Source: Lepidodermella squamata (lineage: Eukaryota > Gastrotricha). From it: DNA of 64,000 bases. Positions 12,701-22,485 of the stretch are shown one piece after another. A model generated the notes under the pieces. That model saw only the letters and a program-made list of their open reading frames with translations, did not search any database and was not told the DNA's origin. The stretch covers positions 930,001-994,000 of the forward strand of contig JBLDXI010000026.1 in NCBI GenBank assembly GCA_047495785.1, in the 5' to 3' direction. Both the position numbers and the translations under genes were made by a program. Numbering within the stretch: the stretch's first letter is position 1; each line of letters begins with the position of its first letter.

Positions 12701-13424
12701 AATATCAAAAGGTTATACGGAAAAGTGATCGCTACAGCTAATTACTAAAGCATCGTTTCTCAATTCAATTGCTAAGCTAACCCGTTATATTCGGCATCTC
12801 AAATTATTCTAAATTAAAAAAATTTAATTATTCAATTCTAGATTAACTGATTAGAGTGGTTCAAGTATGAAATACTGAAATATGGTCACGAACCATGATT
12901 TCGGCGGTTTTTTCACAGCCAGGACTTCCCGGTCGGCAAGTAGCCGCATAACTAGTAAACCTGTAGCACAGCCTAGCAGTCTGCGAAAGAGTTAAGCCAA
13001 TTAAAATTAAAAGTAAATTATTAAAAATCTCACAGCTTTCATGCAGGCGGCTTGATCAGACACGCTTATTCCAAGCTAAACGGAAAGAAATCCAGGATTT
13101 TTAGTAATAGCCATTCAAAATGGGTGTGCAAAGCTGAGACCCTAAATTAAGGGTTCCAGCACAAAATAACCTTAAATAACAGTAACATATTTGAAAAATG
13201 CAGTGCCAGGACGCTCAAATTTAGAGGTGCCCATGTGAAATAATGTTCAAACTCGGTAGTTTATGGCTCACCTGATACTCGCGTAGTCGCTGACAGCCAT
13301 CAGGCATCTCGCGGCAATTTATGAATCTGTCATCGAATTGCGAGAAGCAGCGAACCCACTCGCCACATTGCACCACATTAGCGACTGCTAACAACGCGGC
13401 AATAATCGTCAACGGTGATCGCAT
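9757..13424 (-). CDS. Secreted protein with exon-encoded cysteine modules and two C-type lectin domains, copy 2
   Basis: This looks like a complete gene. Exon 1 (13272-13424) encodes a signal peptide and the first module (CFSQFDDRF..C..MPDGC). Four exons carry C-x9/10-C-x6-C modules (about 13272, 12900, 12470 and 12120), and smaller linkers lie at about 12590-12680 and 12350-12410. An exon near 11965-12030 has CETQNGKRCYNIC. Lectin domain 1 is exon 11577-11908 (GGRLATFSS, YIGLFADFTWEDGS) plus 10219-10295 (ends GLCADSQ). Lectin domain 2 is 9904-10162 (YHWVSGVPFNN) plus 9757-9842 (ends RYAVCEKLQGG, stop at 9757). The TGT-splitting junctions fit in frame. The domain family is clear, but no canonical QPD/EPN or WND calcium motif is obvious, so sugar binding is uncertain. 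An in-frame upstream ATG at 13472 would add a poly-Leu stretch. Confidence 0.78.
10296..11576. other. Large intron of lectin copy 2 with a GC-rich insert
   Basis: This intron sits inside lectin domain 1. Near its 3' end it resembles the matching intron of copy 1 (247-1440). In contrast, 10640-11400 holds a GC-rich block with many CCCGAGCCCGG/CGGGCC phrases, partly in inverted orientation, that copy 1 lacks. It is probably a later mobile insertion. Confidence 0.45.
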
Positions 13425-13427
13425 TAC

Positions 13428-13460
<33 letters not shown>

Positions 13461-13472
13461 GGGTGATCGCAT
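13425..13472 (-). repeat. (TTA)n microsatellite giving a possible poly-Leu N-terminal extension
   Basis: A run of about ten TAA/TTA triplets lies directly upstream of the ATG at 13424. It is bracketed by a duplicated ATGCGATCACC, and it stays open in the minus-strand frame from an upstream ATG at 13472. Translated, it would give MRSP, a run of leucines, then VMRSP and the normal signal peptide. Copy 1 has no such tract. Confidence 0.8.
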
Positions 13473-13992
13473 TACCGATTAAAAAAATGATCAAAAATCT
13501 TGAATATCCTCAGAAATTTGTAGGCCGATATGGTTGATATTTGTGATATTATTTGAATGATTTAAAACTAGTTATAGTTGTATTTTTTGTTCCTCCCATG
13601 TAGTTTACACATTGAGAAAAACAATATCAAACACGTGCATTTTTTACAATCAGGTGTCAACCAGCACGCGCTTTCTGATTCGGCTGTTGTGTCCGAAGAT
13701 AGAGAGAAAAGTAGCCATGAAAATAACCTGCCAATGGGACCTGCAATAACCTAATGACTTGAAGCCGAAAATTCTTGGACTGTTTTGTGTCCGCAATATG
13801 AGCTGTTTAATAATATCGCCAAATTATGAACCACGAAGCAAACGAACCACGAAGCATAGTTTATAGTGAATCCTTGGATGTGTTCGGAAATATTCAAACT
13901 ATGTGGCCATGCAATTCTATCAACAATTAAATGCCCATGAAATGAAATCGATTACACATCTCGCGATATTTATATTTTATTTTGGGTTTTAC

Positions 13993-14321
13993 TTTTAGCG
14001 GAACCAGATTTGACTGTAGCGGAACCAAATTTTGGAATTTTCAATGGGCCTAAAACTCATTTTCAAAGCTTTTAAGGATGTCATGATTGATCGGCATAAT
14101 TTAAAATAAATTTTCTTTGAATTCAGCGTGAAATTCTTTACAAGACGTCCTCTTCAATATAGAATTCATAAATTGCCTTAATTGCCTTAATTGCCTGAAA
14201 ATATTCGAAAAGCGACCTTTTCTTATCTTAAATTAAGTTCCGCAGCAGACAGATTTGGTTGCGCTACAGTCAAAATTGGCTCCGCAACAGGCAATTTCGG
14301 TTCCGCTAAAAGATATTCTGT
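13993..14321. mobile_element. MITE-like element, TTTTAGCGGAACC family, copy A
   Basis: The ends are TTTTAGCGGAACCAGATTT and, inverted, GGTTCCGCTAAAA. Shorter GGAACC phrases lie just inside. The interior is homologous to copy B at 35214-35414 (for example ATGTCATGATTGATCGGCAT against ATGCCATGATTGACCATCAT). Confidence 0.75.
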
Positions 14322-14403
14322 TTTATTTGTCAAACTGTTGGTACTAAGGACTAAGGATAACTGGTTGGTAATAATATAATAGTTAGCATGGCTGAGATGC
14401 TGT

Positions 14404-15175
14404 TCATTCGCCGATCAAATATTTCTTCAAGCGCTGTCGACGTGATTGAGCCGGGGCGATCGGCAACCCGTAAAAATTTATCAGGACGACAACCTCAGCT
14501 GCTGGCATCGTGTTCAAGCGGTTACGTGGAATGTATTGCTCAGGCGGCTGGTCGAAATTTCGATTGAGAGGCAGGAAAAAGAATTGCTGTTGCGAAGTGT
14601 TGAGAGTCCTAACTCGCGCCAGTTCACTGAATAATAAATATAAGGCAATTATCAATAATGATTCATAGGAATTATGCACAAGTTCCTTACATCTGATGCA
14701 TCACATTAAGAGCTACCGCGTCTCGTTGGTGTAGCTCAGCTACTCCATTATCCAGCTGGCCAATTTTTTGATTGACGACAATAATTCCATTATTAATTTG
14801 ATTCAGCATTGCCATCACTGCTTGCATGTCGTTGCCGCCGACAGGAGCCGGGTGAATCGGGTGAATCGCGGCGGCGTTACGTTCAGTCAAATAGGCCGTC
14901 ATTTCCCTAAAATTGTCGGTGGTAACGGTTGTATTTCCAGCTGTTAAAAAGAAGTTCAGTTTAGCGAGTTCGAAGAGTGCGACAATAACTGTCCTGTATT
15001 TAAACCTCATCAACATCTTACCGAAATACAGCTGCGCCACCTGAGCATGTATCATGTTCAGTTCAGTCAGCTCATTTAGCGAGCCTGGCGCTGGTAACTG
15101 CGCGCCGACTTCGATCCGGCGCCCAGTCGGATTAATTACGTTCGCCAGGAACTGAAGCTGCTCCGGATTGTTCAT
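14404..15175 (-). CDS. Unknown 208-residue protein with a possible Mug135-like C-terminal region
   Basis: The gene has three exons: 15022-15175, 14691-14940 and 14404-14626. The junctions fit in frame (TTCG/CTGGAAAT gives FAGN; CAGAT/TGAA gives QIE). There is no signal peptide or membrane segment. The middle is helical-looking (MQAVMAMLNQINNGIIVVNQ). The last part reads FFFLPLNRN then PPEQYIPRNRLNTMPAAEVV and LINFYGLP. That order resembles, from memory, the fungal Mug135-like C-terminal domain. The match is by eye only, and no function can be assigned. An intron within a 770-bp locus supports a real gene. Confidence 0.6.
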
Positions 15176-15586
15176 TATTGCTGTCGATTAAAGCGGGTTA
15201 AATATTAGCTACCGAACTTTTTAACTCAAAATGGCGTTTTTCAAATTTTCAACATTTTCAAGGGGGATTATTTATTTTCGATTAAAGTTTCAGTTCTGTT
15301 CAAATCTAATTACCAGAAAAGTCCAATTTTTTATATTTTTGCCAGGTAATGCCGATGAGCTGTCTGATTTGCTTAGGATTGAAACAGCCATAATTTCGAT
15401 CATTTTTGAAGCCGCATTCATGAAGACTTTTACTTCAACGCTTAGCTTTTGATCGTGCACCAAGTTGAAATTATTGCATTCAATAAAATGCACACACGCC
15501 CGCAAAGCCCGTATTTTTTATTGCTCGCCCGTAGCCCGTACAATTCGCCGGATTTCCCCGGGCGCAGTGGGGAATAAAAAAAGGAA
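15176..15586. other. Intergenic, no gene seen
   Basis: AT-rich sequence upstream of the minus-strand gene. The overlapping short ORFs on both strands have no domain signature. Confidence 0.4.
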
Positions 15587-17592
15587 GTGGCTATATACAC
15601 CCCCCAGTGGGTGTCAATAACTGACTATTTACACCCACTGGGTGTCAATAACTTGCTATTTGCACCCACCTGCTGGGTCGCATTAACTTGCTATTTACAC
15701 CCACCAGTTTATAGCTAATCTTCAGCTATTTTCACAGGGTGGCTATGATTTTAAGCTGTCTTTTCAGAGAGACTGTTATCGTTTTTGGTTTTGTTTGTTA
15801 TTGCGATAAATTTCGTCCATCTACAAAGAGTCCATGTGATCATGCCAGTAGCAAGAAGTGGTACCTGTTTCATATCTAACATTAGTTCAAAACTCCTCAA
15901 TCATCGTCCGTCTTAACTTAGGTTACGATTTCTTCTCATTGATAATTCTTCATAAATTTACGAACAGCTCTATAGGCACCTGGTTTCCAATTATGCGAAA
16001 TTATTTGTCGCATTACCATATCGTTAGCGTCGTTGAATGATGACTCGGATTTAGGCTTATTTAGTTTACTTCAGTTTTAAGGTGATGGGTGACAGGTAAA
16101 AGGTGGCGTTTTTCGCTTCGATTTGACGCAGTTTTTACGTCATCTTCAAACTAAAAAATAAACAACCCAAATCCGAGTTATTCAACGACAATAACAATGC
16201 GCAAGCTCGCTAGCACGTCGGTATTTGTCGCTTCGGTATCGCGACATTTTTCACTCGCGAGTTTTTTCAGCTTCAGGAGGGCGTCAAGGCTTGGCCGTTG
16301 CATATATCGGCCCAACGTTTTGCAATTTTGAAGTTCAAAATCAGGTCTATTCACCATAAAAAGGGGAGTCCGATATGAAGTAGTACAGCCGGAGAAAAGC
16401 TTTGCCCAAAATTGGTGGGTTTGCGCGAGCAGAGTGCGCATTTTGTGCGCATTTTTTGAAAAGGTCCTGCTTAAACGCTAGCTTAAAGAAAACCGCTTCG
16501 AATTCATGTTTCAAGTTTCTAGCGTGAGTTTCCCATCTTTTTCTTATGTTCTCTATGACTTCAAGTCTCACGTGATGCGCATCATGTGTAATTCTTCAAC
16601 GAAAATTCTTATAATTCATCTATTTTTCTCTGATAAGGTTTCCGAAACTGCCCTAACCCTGGAATATAGATTTTGATTTACCGATTTTTTATCGAGAAGA
16701 CGTTTTGATCCCTTGCGAATTTTCGGCGGATAAAAGCGGATAAAAGCTGGGTTAGCCGCGCAATATTGATAGTCTCGAAACCGCCACATTTAAAATGTGT
16801 TTTCTGCTCCAACAAACTTGTTCGCTTTGCCCATGAGCAATGTTATTTTCTTTGATTCACTGTCGTTAATGCAATGTAGGTTTTTGTTGACTAATTTCAC
16901 CGTGGCAGCAATTATAACATCGCGATAATTGGTGTAATAATGTCAAGAACTTAAATCGGAAATTCATGCAAATCTATGATACTTCTTATGCCAGTATATT
17001 CTAGCTGTTAGATGCTGCGATTCTCATTTTTTGTTGAAATTATGAATTTCGGCTATTGTCTACTTATGAAACTTTGATTTAATCGCATGTAATAAGAAAC
17101 CGGCAATACGGGTTGTTGCTTCCTCTCGATGTGTTACGTGTATATGATTTTTGACGTCAAGATAACGGAATCGCTAAGTAGTGAATGATGCTGGTCGCTG
17201 AGATAATTATTTGGAAAGCAGATTTGGAAAGCCAATTACTCACATACCTAATAGCTCAACTTTACTTGAAATGATATTATGAAAGCTGAAAATCACAGAT
17301 TATGTTGGGCTCATAATGGTCCAAATACTAAGGCTATTTCCATTTCAACACCGCAACACAATTTCTCATGAACATTAATGCCTTATTACCTTCAAAACTT
17401 AAATTTTTACTGTTTTCTGAGCTAAAACTAAGGTAAAACCAGTGGGTGTAAATAGCAACTTAACGCGACCCAGCAGGTGGGTGCAAATAGCAAGGATTAG
17501 ACACCCACTGGGTGTAAATAGCAAGTTATTGACACCCAGTGGGTGTAAATAGTCACTTATTGACACCCACTATGGGGGGTGTTGTTAGCCAC
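15587..17592. mobile_element. 2-kb non-autonomous TIR element with CACCCACTGGGTGT subterminal repeats
   Basis: The left end (15587-15711) and right end (17437-17592) are inverted copies that start GTGGCTA and repeat a roughly 32-bp unit made of CACCCA-TGGGTGT palindromes and (A/C)AATAACTTGCTATTT. The right end has one more unit than the left. The interior has no transposase frame. Near 16020-16195 there is an additional inverted pair around CGTTGAAT and GACTCGGATTT. Confidence 0.85.
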
Positions 17593-18419
17593 GACCATAA
17601 AAAAAACTGAGTTGGAAATGTTTGGTATAGTCAATGTTCATTTAAATAAAAACCTGGTGAAGTTGAAGAGGTGCACTTCAAAACCAGGCATTTTGACGTT
17701 TTTTGATTGAAAAACTGTTGCACTTGAATTTCGAAGAGCTTCACCTGAATAAATTCAAGGAATTTATTATCTATTTCGGGCCGCTCTACGTTGGTATGAA
17801 GATGCTAACAAGTTTGAATTATGTCTTTCGGCATCTTACGGCAGTTGTGTATAGCTGCTCGCGATTTTCGGCTATACTAAGTCTGGACAATTTTCAGATA
17901 TGCCGGAATACTGGGACGTTGTATAGCCACTACATAATTGATATTGTCAACACCATAGTAGGACGAGTGAACGGGTTGTGGGCGGGTTTATTTATTTAGG
18001 CCATTTGTTTAAATTGGACATTTATTTATTTATTTGTTGGCCATTTATTCAAATCGGGCAAATTTTTTACATTTACAGTCGCGACAGATTCTCACTTATA
18101 CCCATGGAAATTTGCGGAATATCGATCTGAAACCACAAAAAACAGGTTTTTGCCTCCCACATATGCCCACGATCAGACACTTTTTGTTTCCCTGGTGGCA
18201 TGACACTGAAACGGTATCACAGCCGCTTTTACACGCCTCCCTAAAATCAAACATGTTTTCGTCCGATCAGTTAATTTAATTTCCATCAACTTGCCCCGCT
18301 ATTAATAGTGTCGGTTTATTATCGGCACTAAGTTTTGTTGGAAAACGTGAGGCATCTAGCTGACGGTTGAACATCAACAAATTCAAATAATTTTTTCGGT
18401 ATTTTGAAAATACAAAAAA
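17593..18419. other. Intergenic, no gene seen
   Basis: An open frame at 17703-17999 begins at a non-ATG codon and has no domain signature. ATTTATTTATTT-type simple sequence lies around 17985-18045. Confidence 0.4.
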
Positions 18420-18686
18420 ATGCTGGCATTCATTATTATTCTCGCTTTAGTCGAGCTAACCGTCGGTCTTTCGAAAACCAGCAGTATATTTCTGCGGAAT
18501 AAGTACTCATCTGCAAGTAAGGACATCATGAAGCCGGACGAAAATAGCGCTGGTCATTCGGCCGAAAGCTATGCCTTAGAGTAATTTGCAATTATAAAAA
18601 TTAATTTGAAATTAATTTGAATTTTAAGGAAAAGAATATTCTGGTCGCGCATCGCTGGTCGCGCGATCAAGCTGTGGATCTGTTGA
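18420..18686 (+). CDS. Candidate secreted peptide precursor with a dibasic cleavage site
   Basis: Exon 1 (18420-18580) encodes a strong signal peptide (MLAFIIILALVELTVG) and a polar propeptide. A phase-2 intron (GA/GTAATT to TTTTAAG/GAAAAG) joins it to exon 2 (18629-18686), giving ...YALEKR followed by IFWSRIAGRAIKLWIC and a stop, 72 residues in total. KR is a typical prohormone-convertase site, and the 16-residue tail is cationic and amphipathic, so a neuropeptide or antimicrobial-like peptide is possible (inference). The gene at 20270 has the same signal exon, intron phase and EKR junction. In exon 2 a different frame stays open to 18907, so the true reading frame is uncertain. Confidence 0.45.
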
Positions 18687-19137
18687 GTCAAGTCAGGACC
18701 AGCCAATTTCTGCAATCGATATCATCTTCAACCAACAACGGTGGCAATAAGCCTCGGAAAATCGCAGTTCCTGCAATGTTGAACTTACTTCAACCGAGAA
18801 GCTCGGCTGAAAATGTCGCGACGACGACAGGGGTGAATACGCCCTGTAAAGGTAAAGCCGCTCTTCTTCGAGCATTCGAACTGCTAAGAATTAAACAACC
18901 GCAAAAGTGAAAAGGTATCTATGAATTGCCCAAAAAGACACATCTAACGGTTTTTGCTGTAAAAGTGATAAGTCATTATTTTGCATGAGTCTACGATAAC
19001 TGAAATGACAACATCGAGTAAGGTTGACTGCTGGGGATGATGAATTTCTTTATAGTATTATGAATCCCCGAAGAATCTCGGAATTCCGCCGATCGAGAAT
19101 CCAACATAATCGGGTTATTTTAGTGAATGCGATGGTA
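18687..19137. other. Intergenic; overlaps an alternative open frame to 18907
   Basis: A second frame (ILVAHRWSRDQAVDLL to KQPQK) stays open for about 290 bp over exon 2 of the peptide gene. I could not find splice sites that join it to the signal peptide exon in phase. Nothing else was recognised before the element at 19138. Confidence 0.35.
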
Positions 19138-19591
19138 CCGTCATTTGGGGCAAAATGAACCTTTGGGGCTAATTGGCAAAAAATTGAGGTTTTCACCATT
19201 TTATCGATAGCTCAAAAACTACAAGGTAAAACTTCACAAAAATTTACGGGGACGATTATCAACAAGCCTCCTACAAGCCTGCAAATTTTCAGCCACGTAT
19301 GTCCCGAAATGAGGTCACAGCATGTTGTTGCACAGAGGTGAGTTTAGGGAGGTAAAAATGACCTCTCTGAATTGAATTACCTGGAGCCAATCACGAGGTT
19401 TGATGATCAGATGGAATTTTTTCCTTCGACCATTATCGTCGTAGATCACAGCAAAAAAAATCGCAACCCCAGGCGATGCACAGGTATGGCTAGGTGATTG
19501 TGGCCAAATTACCCCATGGAAAACTCAATGATGGGGGCTAATTGGCCACCCGTATCCTTATAATGGGTTTTTAATATTTGATGATTGTGAG

Positions 19592-19672
19592 GGTTGAATG
19601 GTCGAGTGGTTGTGATGCGTCCATCAGAACTTGAGTGATCTGATGAGCGACGGTTCGAATCCTCATAAAGTG
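19592..19672 (+). ncRNA. tRNA-like sequence with A and B boxes (forward copy in E2)
   Basis: It has an A-box-like TGGTCGAGTGG and a B-box-like GGTTCGAATCC spaced as in class II (Leu/Ser) tRNAs. A CATCAGA/TCTGATG stem closes a 10-nt loop, and acceptor and T stems do not pair well. It is better read as a tRNA-derived pol III promoter module than as a working tRNA. Confidence 0.5.
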
Positions 19673-19899
19673 GCATTTTTTTGCTCCGTATTTGATTTTT
19701 TTAATTTTGTTGTTAATTTTCCATTTCAATTATTCCACTAACACCACGTATGCCGGACATTTTTTTGTTCGGGAGACGTTTAAAAGTTGCTCAGCAATAA
19801 AACTCTCAGAAAAAACGGAGAAACTAATTAAAAATTATTAAAATGGACAATTAAAACAAAAATATTACAAATATTAAATGCGGAGCGAAAAATGCTACT

Positions 19900-19975
19900 T
19901 TATGAGGATTCGAACCGTCGCTCATCAGATCACTCAAGTTCTGATGGACGCATCACAACCACTCGACCATTCGAT
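19900..19975 (-). ncRNA. tRNA-like sequence (reverse copy in E2)
   Basis: This is the inverted copy of the module at 19592. The reverse-complement B box is at 19906-19916 and the A box at 19959-19969. The two copies are convergent. Confidence 0.5.
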
Positions 19976-20269
19976 CCTCACAATCACTAAACATTAAAAA
20001 CCCATTATAAGGATAAGGGTGGCCAATTAGCCCCAAAACACCTGTCCAATTTGCCCCAAACCTGGGGCAAAATGAGCTTCCTATAAAATCGGAATCAGGA
20101 CCCTCTGAAACGTGTAAAAATGCGAAAAAATCAGGGGGTAATTTTTTTCCCGCGGCCATTTTGCCCCAATTTACGGTATCGACCTTTTTGAGGCCGTCGA
20201 AATCCATCCTAATAAATTTACGAAATACCCACAATTTATTATTTATCAATTTTTTAGATTTATTGAAAA

Positions 20270-20686
20270 ATGCAATTTTCGACGATTTTCTTAATTGCTT
20301 TCTTCACCTCAACAATATTTTTCGACCCGTCGCGGCAAAACGTCTTACCTGAGTAGGTCATTCTTTCTAATTTATTTTATAAAAATTCTAAAATATTATA
20401 AATTATTTTCAGGAAAAGGCGGTATATAACGCAAGTAGTGATGTATCCATTGCACCGTGATCGGTCTAAGTTCACAAAATGTGTGGGAAATTCAAACAAT
20501 CTCTTCAATGCGACTATCAGTGGAAATAATGTCAACGATCGGCCGAAAATAGTTTCGGGAGATCCCAAGCCAGTTCCAGGGGCCATCATTGGCAGAAACA
20601 GGCTTCTGAACAATGATTTCATCAAATTAAAGATTCTGCACAACTTGAAATCAGACAAGCAGGCCACATTGGACCGAAAACTCTGA
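20270..20686 (+). CDS. Small secreted protein, 118 residues, with an EKRR site at the splice junction
   Basis: Exon 1 (20270-20352) encodes a signal peptide (MQFSTIFLIAFFTSTIFF) and a short propeptide. Exon 2 (20413-20686) follows a 60-nt intron (GA/GTAGGT to TTTTCAG/GAAAAG), giving LPEKRR then YITQVVMYPLHRD. The rest is polar and basic with one cysteine, and no known domain is seen. The intron phase and junction match the gene at 18420, so the two may be diverged paralogues. A secreted, possibly processed peptide precursor is inferred. Confidence 0.55.
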
Positions 20687-21050
20687 CTTTATTTTTCGAT
20701 ATTGAAATTCATGGACATTTGTTGACAGCTGATTTCAGCTTATTTCGTGCAGGTCTGGAAAGTTCGCCCGGTTACTGGTTAATCGGGTCGAATTTTTGGA
20801 GAATTAAGCTGGTTTTGTTTTCAATTCAAGAAAGATAAGATTACTTTTAACCGCGGCAAAAACAAGAACTTGAATTTCAGGTGGATGATAAAACCAATCC
20901 GATTTTTCTGATTTGGGCTGAGCTCTAATAAAATCACATCTTACTCGCGTTGATCCTAATTTCGAAAACGCTGCCTCTAAATTTCGACTCATGAATTTTT
21001 AAAGAAGCTGTCCGGTGACAATTAGTTCATTTCGATCTTCATTTAAGCAT

Positions 21051-22442
21051 TCAATTCAAGCACATTCGCTGATCAAGACTTGGCAATGCCGCAGCTATGC
21101 CACGGTTTAACAAAAATTTGGCAATTTGCCCAATATCGGCATCAGCGTCTAAAACAGATCGAACAGCCATTCTCAGCGCCTCGCCTTGTCTAGCATTGAT
21201 ATCAGCGCCATTATCCAACAAAAATTTGACAGGTTCAAGTTTCCCGCCCATAACAGCCTTCAGCAAGGGTTCTCCCAGCTTCGATGAATCATCGCCATTA
21301 ATCTTCGCGCCTCTATTGAGTAATAGCGTCATTATTGGAATGTGACCTTTATACGCCGCTAGTTCGAAGGCTGTCGAATCATTTGACCCAGATCTCGCTG
21401 TAATATTAGCGCAATTTTCGAGAATAAGCCGCACTATTGCGGCGTGACCTTTATAAGCAGCTATTTGAAGGGCCGTCCACGTGGGGCTGTAGCCAGCCTG
21501 TGGTGCGATAATTAGGCCACAAGAGCATGGGCAAATGTTGCGAGAATCTAAAGGCTGGACGTATTTTGCTTCAATGTCGGCTCCTTGATCAATTAAATCT
21601 CGCACGAAGTCGATATCACCTCGTTCCACAGCTGGTCCAAGACCTCCAAAGTAAGCCCGCTAAAATAGAAAAATAATCAAATTTATCCAAAAAATTCGGA
21701 AAAAAATGAAAAAAATTCTTACTTTCGAACTAGAAATTGCTTGGCATCGATTTATACTTGTAGTTGTCACTAGGGTAATTGGTTTCGCAGTTGAAGAACC
21801 AGTGGATGCTCCGTCAACCCTCGATCCTGCCGTGATTCCGTTCGATCTCAGCGTCGTTCTAATCCATATCAATAATGGCGGCGTAATTGTTACTGAATTC
21901 TTCGATTTGGTCGTTGTTATTGAGTTCGCAGTCGTTTCTCGATAATTGAGAGTGGATTGCACCACGCTAGAAAGAGTCGTTCTCATGGTCGTAGACGTCT
22001 TGATTGTCTCCAACGTTGAAATCGGGGATCTAGTTGGCAAGGTAAAGACTAGAAATGTCGAAAATTGCGGAGCCGTTGTTGAAAAGATATTTATTCGAGA
22101 CGTAGAACTTGAAGTTCCAGCTGGACGATTTTGGGTTGAAAAATTAGCTATGCAAGTGACTAAAGACGGCTCCCATCGACCATTTTCTCGGCAATAGGAG
22201 AAGCCCTCATTCTCGTTATTGCTTCGCCGATAGCCAGAATTGCAAACAACGCGAACTTGGCCGTCTTGACAAACTGGACTTCCGATCCGAACGAGTTCAT
22301 TCCTTCGAGTTAAATAGCCGTTTTGTATCGAAACTGCTATGCAGGGTTCGTTTTCGGTATCACATCGATCAATCACCAATTCACAGATGAAAGATCGAAA
22401 AAGAGTGAAAACTCCGATTGTCTGAATCCAGGTAAACTTCAT
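21051..22442 (-). CDS. Secreted sushi - Ser/Thr-rich - ankyrin-repeat protein (442 residues)
   Basis: Exon 1 (21723-22442) encodes a signal peptide (MKFTWIQTIGVFTLF...), one sushi/CCP-like module with C...C...W...C spacing (about residues 25-95), then a long Thr/Ser-rich linker likely to be O-glycosylated. A 63-nt intron (AAA/GTAAGA to TTTTAG/CGG, phase 0) joins exon 2 (21051-21659). That exon encodes about five ankyrin repeats (for example TALQIAAYKGHAAIVRLIL, VKFLLDNGADINARQ). No membrane segment separates the two parts, so the model predicts extracellular ankyrin repeats. This is rare, but the splice sites are good and the frame is continuous. The alternative is two adjacent genes, in which case the ankyrin part lacks an obvious start of its own. 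The neighbouring gene is a paralogue of exon 1 only. Confidence 0.65.
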
Positions 22443-22485
22443 GCGAAGCTAAAATGATCTAAAAATTGAGAAAAAATCCGAGTCA

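Larger units (their letters stand above)
19138..20176. mobile_element. TA-flanked TIR element E2 with two opposed tRNA-like sequences
   Basis: TA flanks lie at 19136-19137 and 20177-20178. The ends are CCGTCATTTGGGGCAAAATG and, inverted, CATTTTGCCCCAATTTACGG. The left end matches the right end of E1 and the reverse. A tRNA-like module lies forward at 19592-19672 (TGGTCGAGTGG at 19599-19609, GGTTCGAATCC at 19652-19662). A second, inverted copy lies at 19900-19975. Between them is a partly palindromic AT-rich core. No transposase frame was found, so mobilisation would need a protein from elsewhere. Confidence 0.85.

Noticed and set aside
19953-20249. 98-residue minus-strand ORF
   Set aside because: It lies mostly inside the terminal repeat of element E2 and translates repeat sequence.
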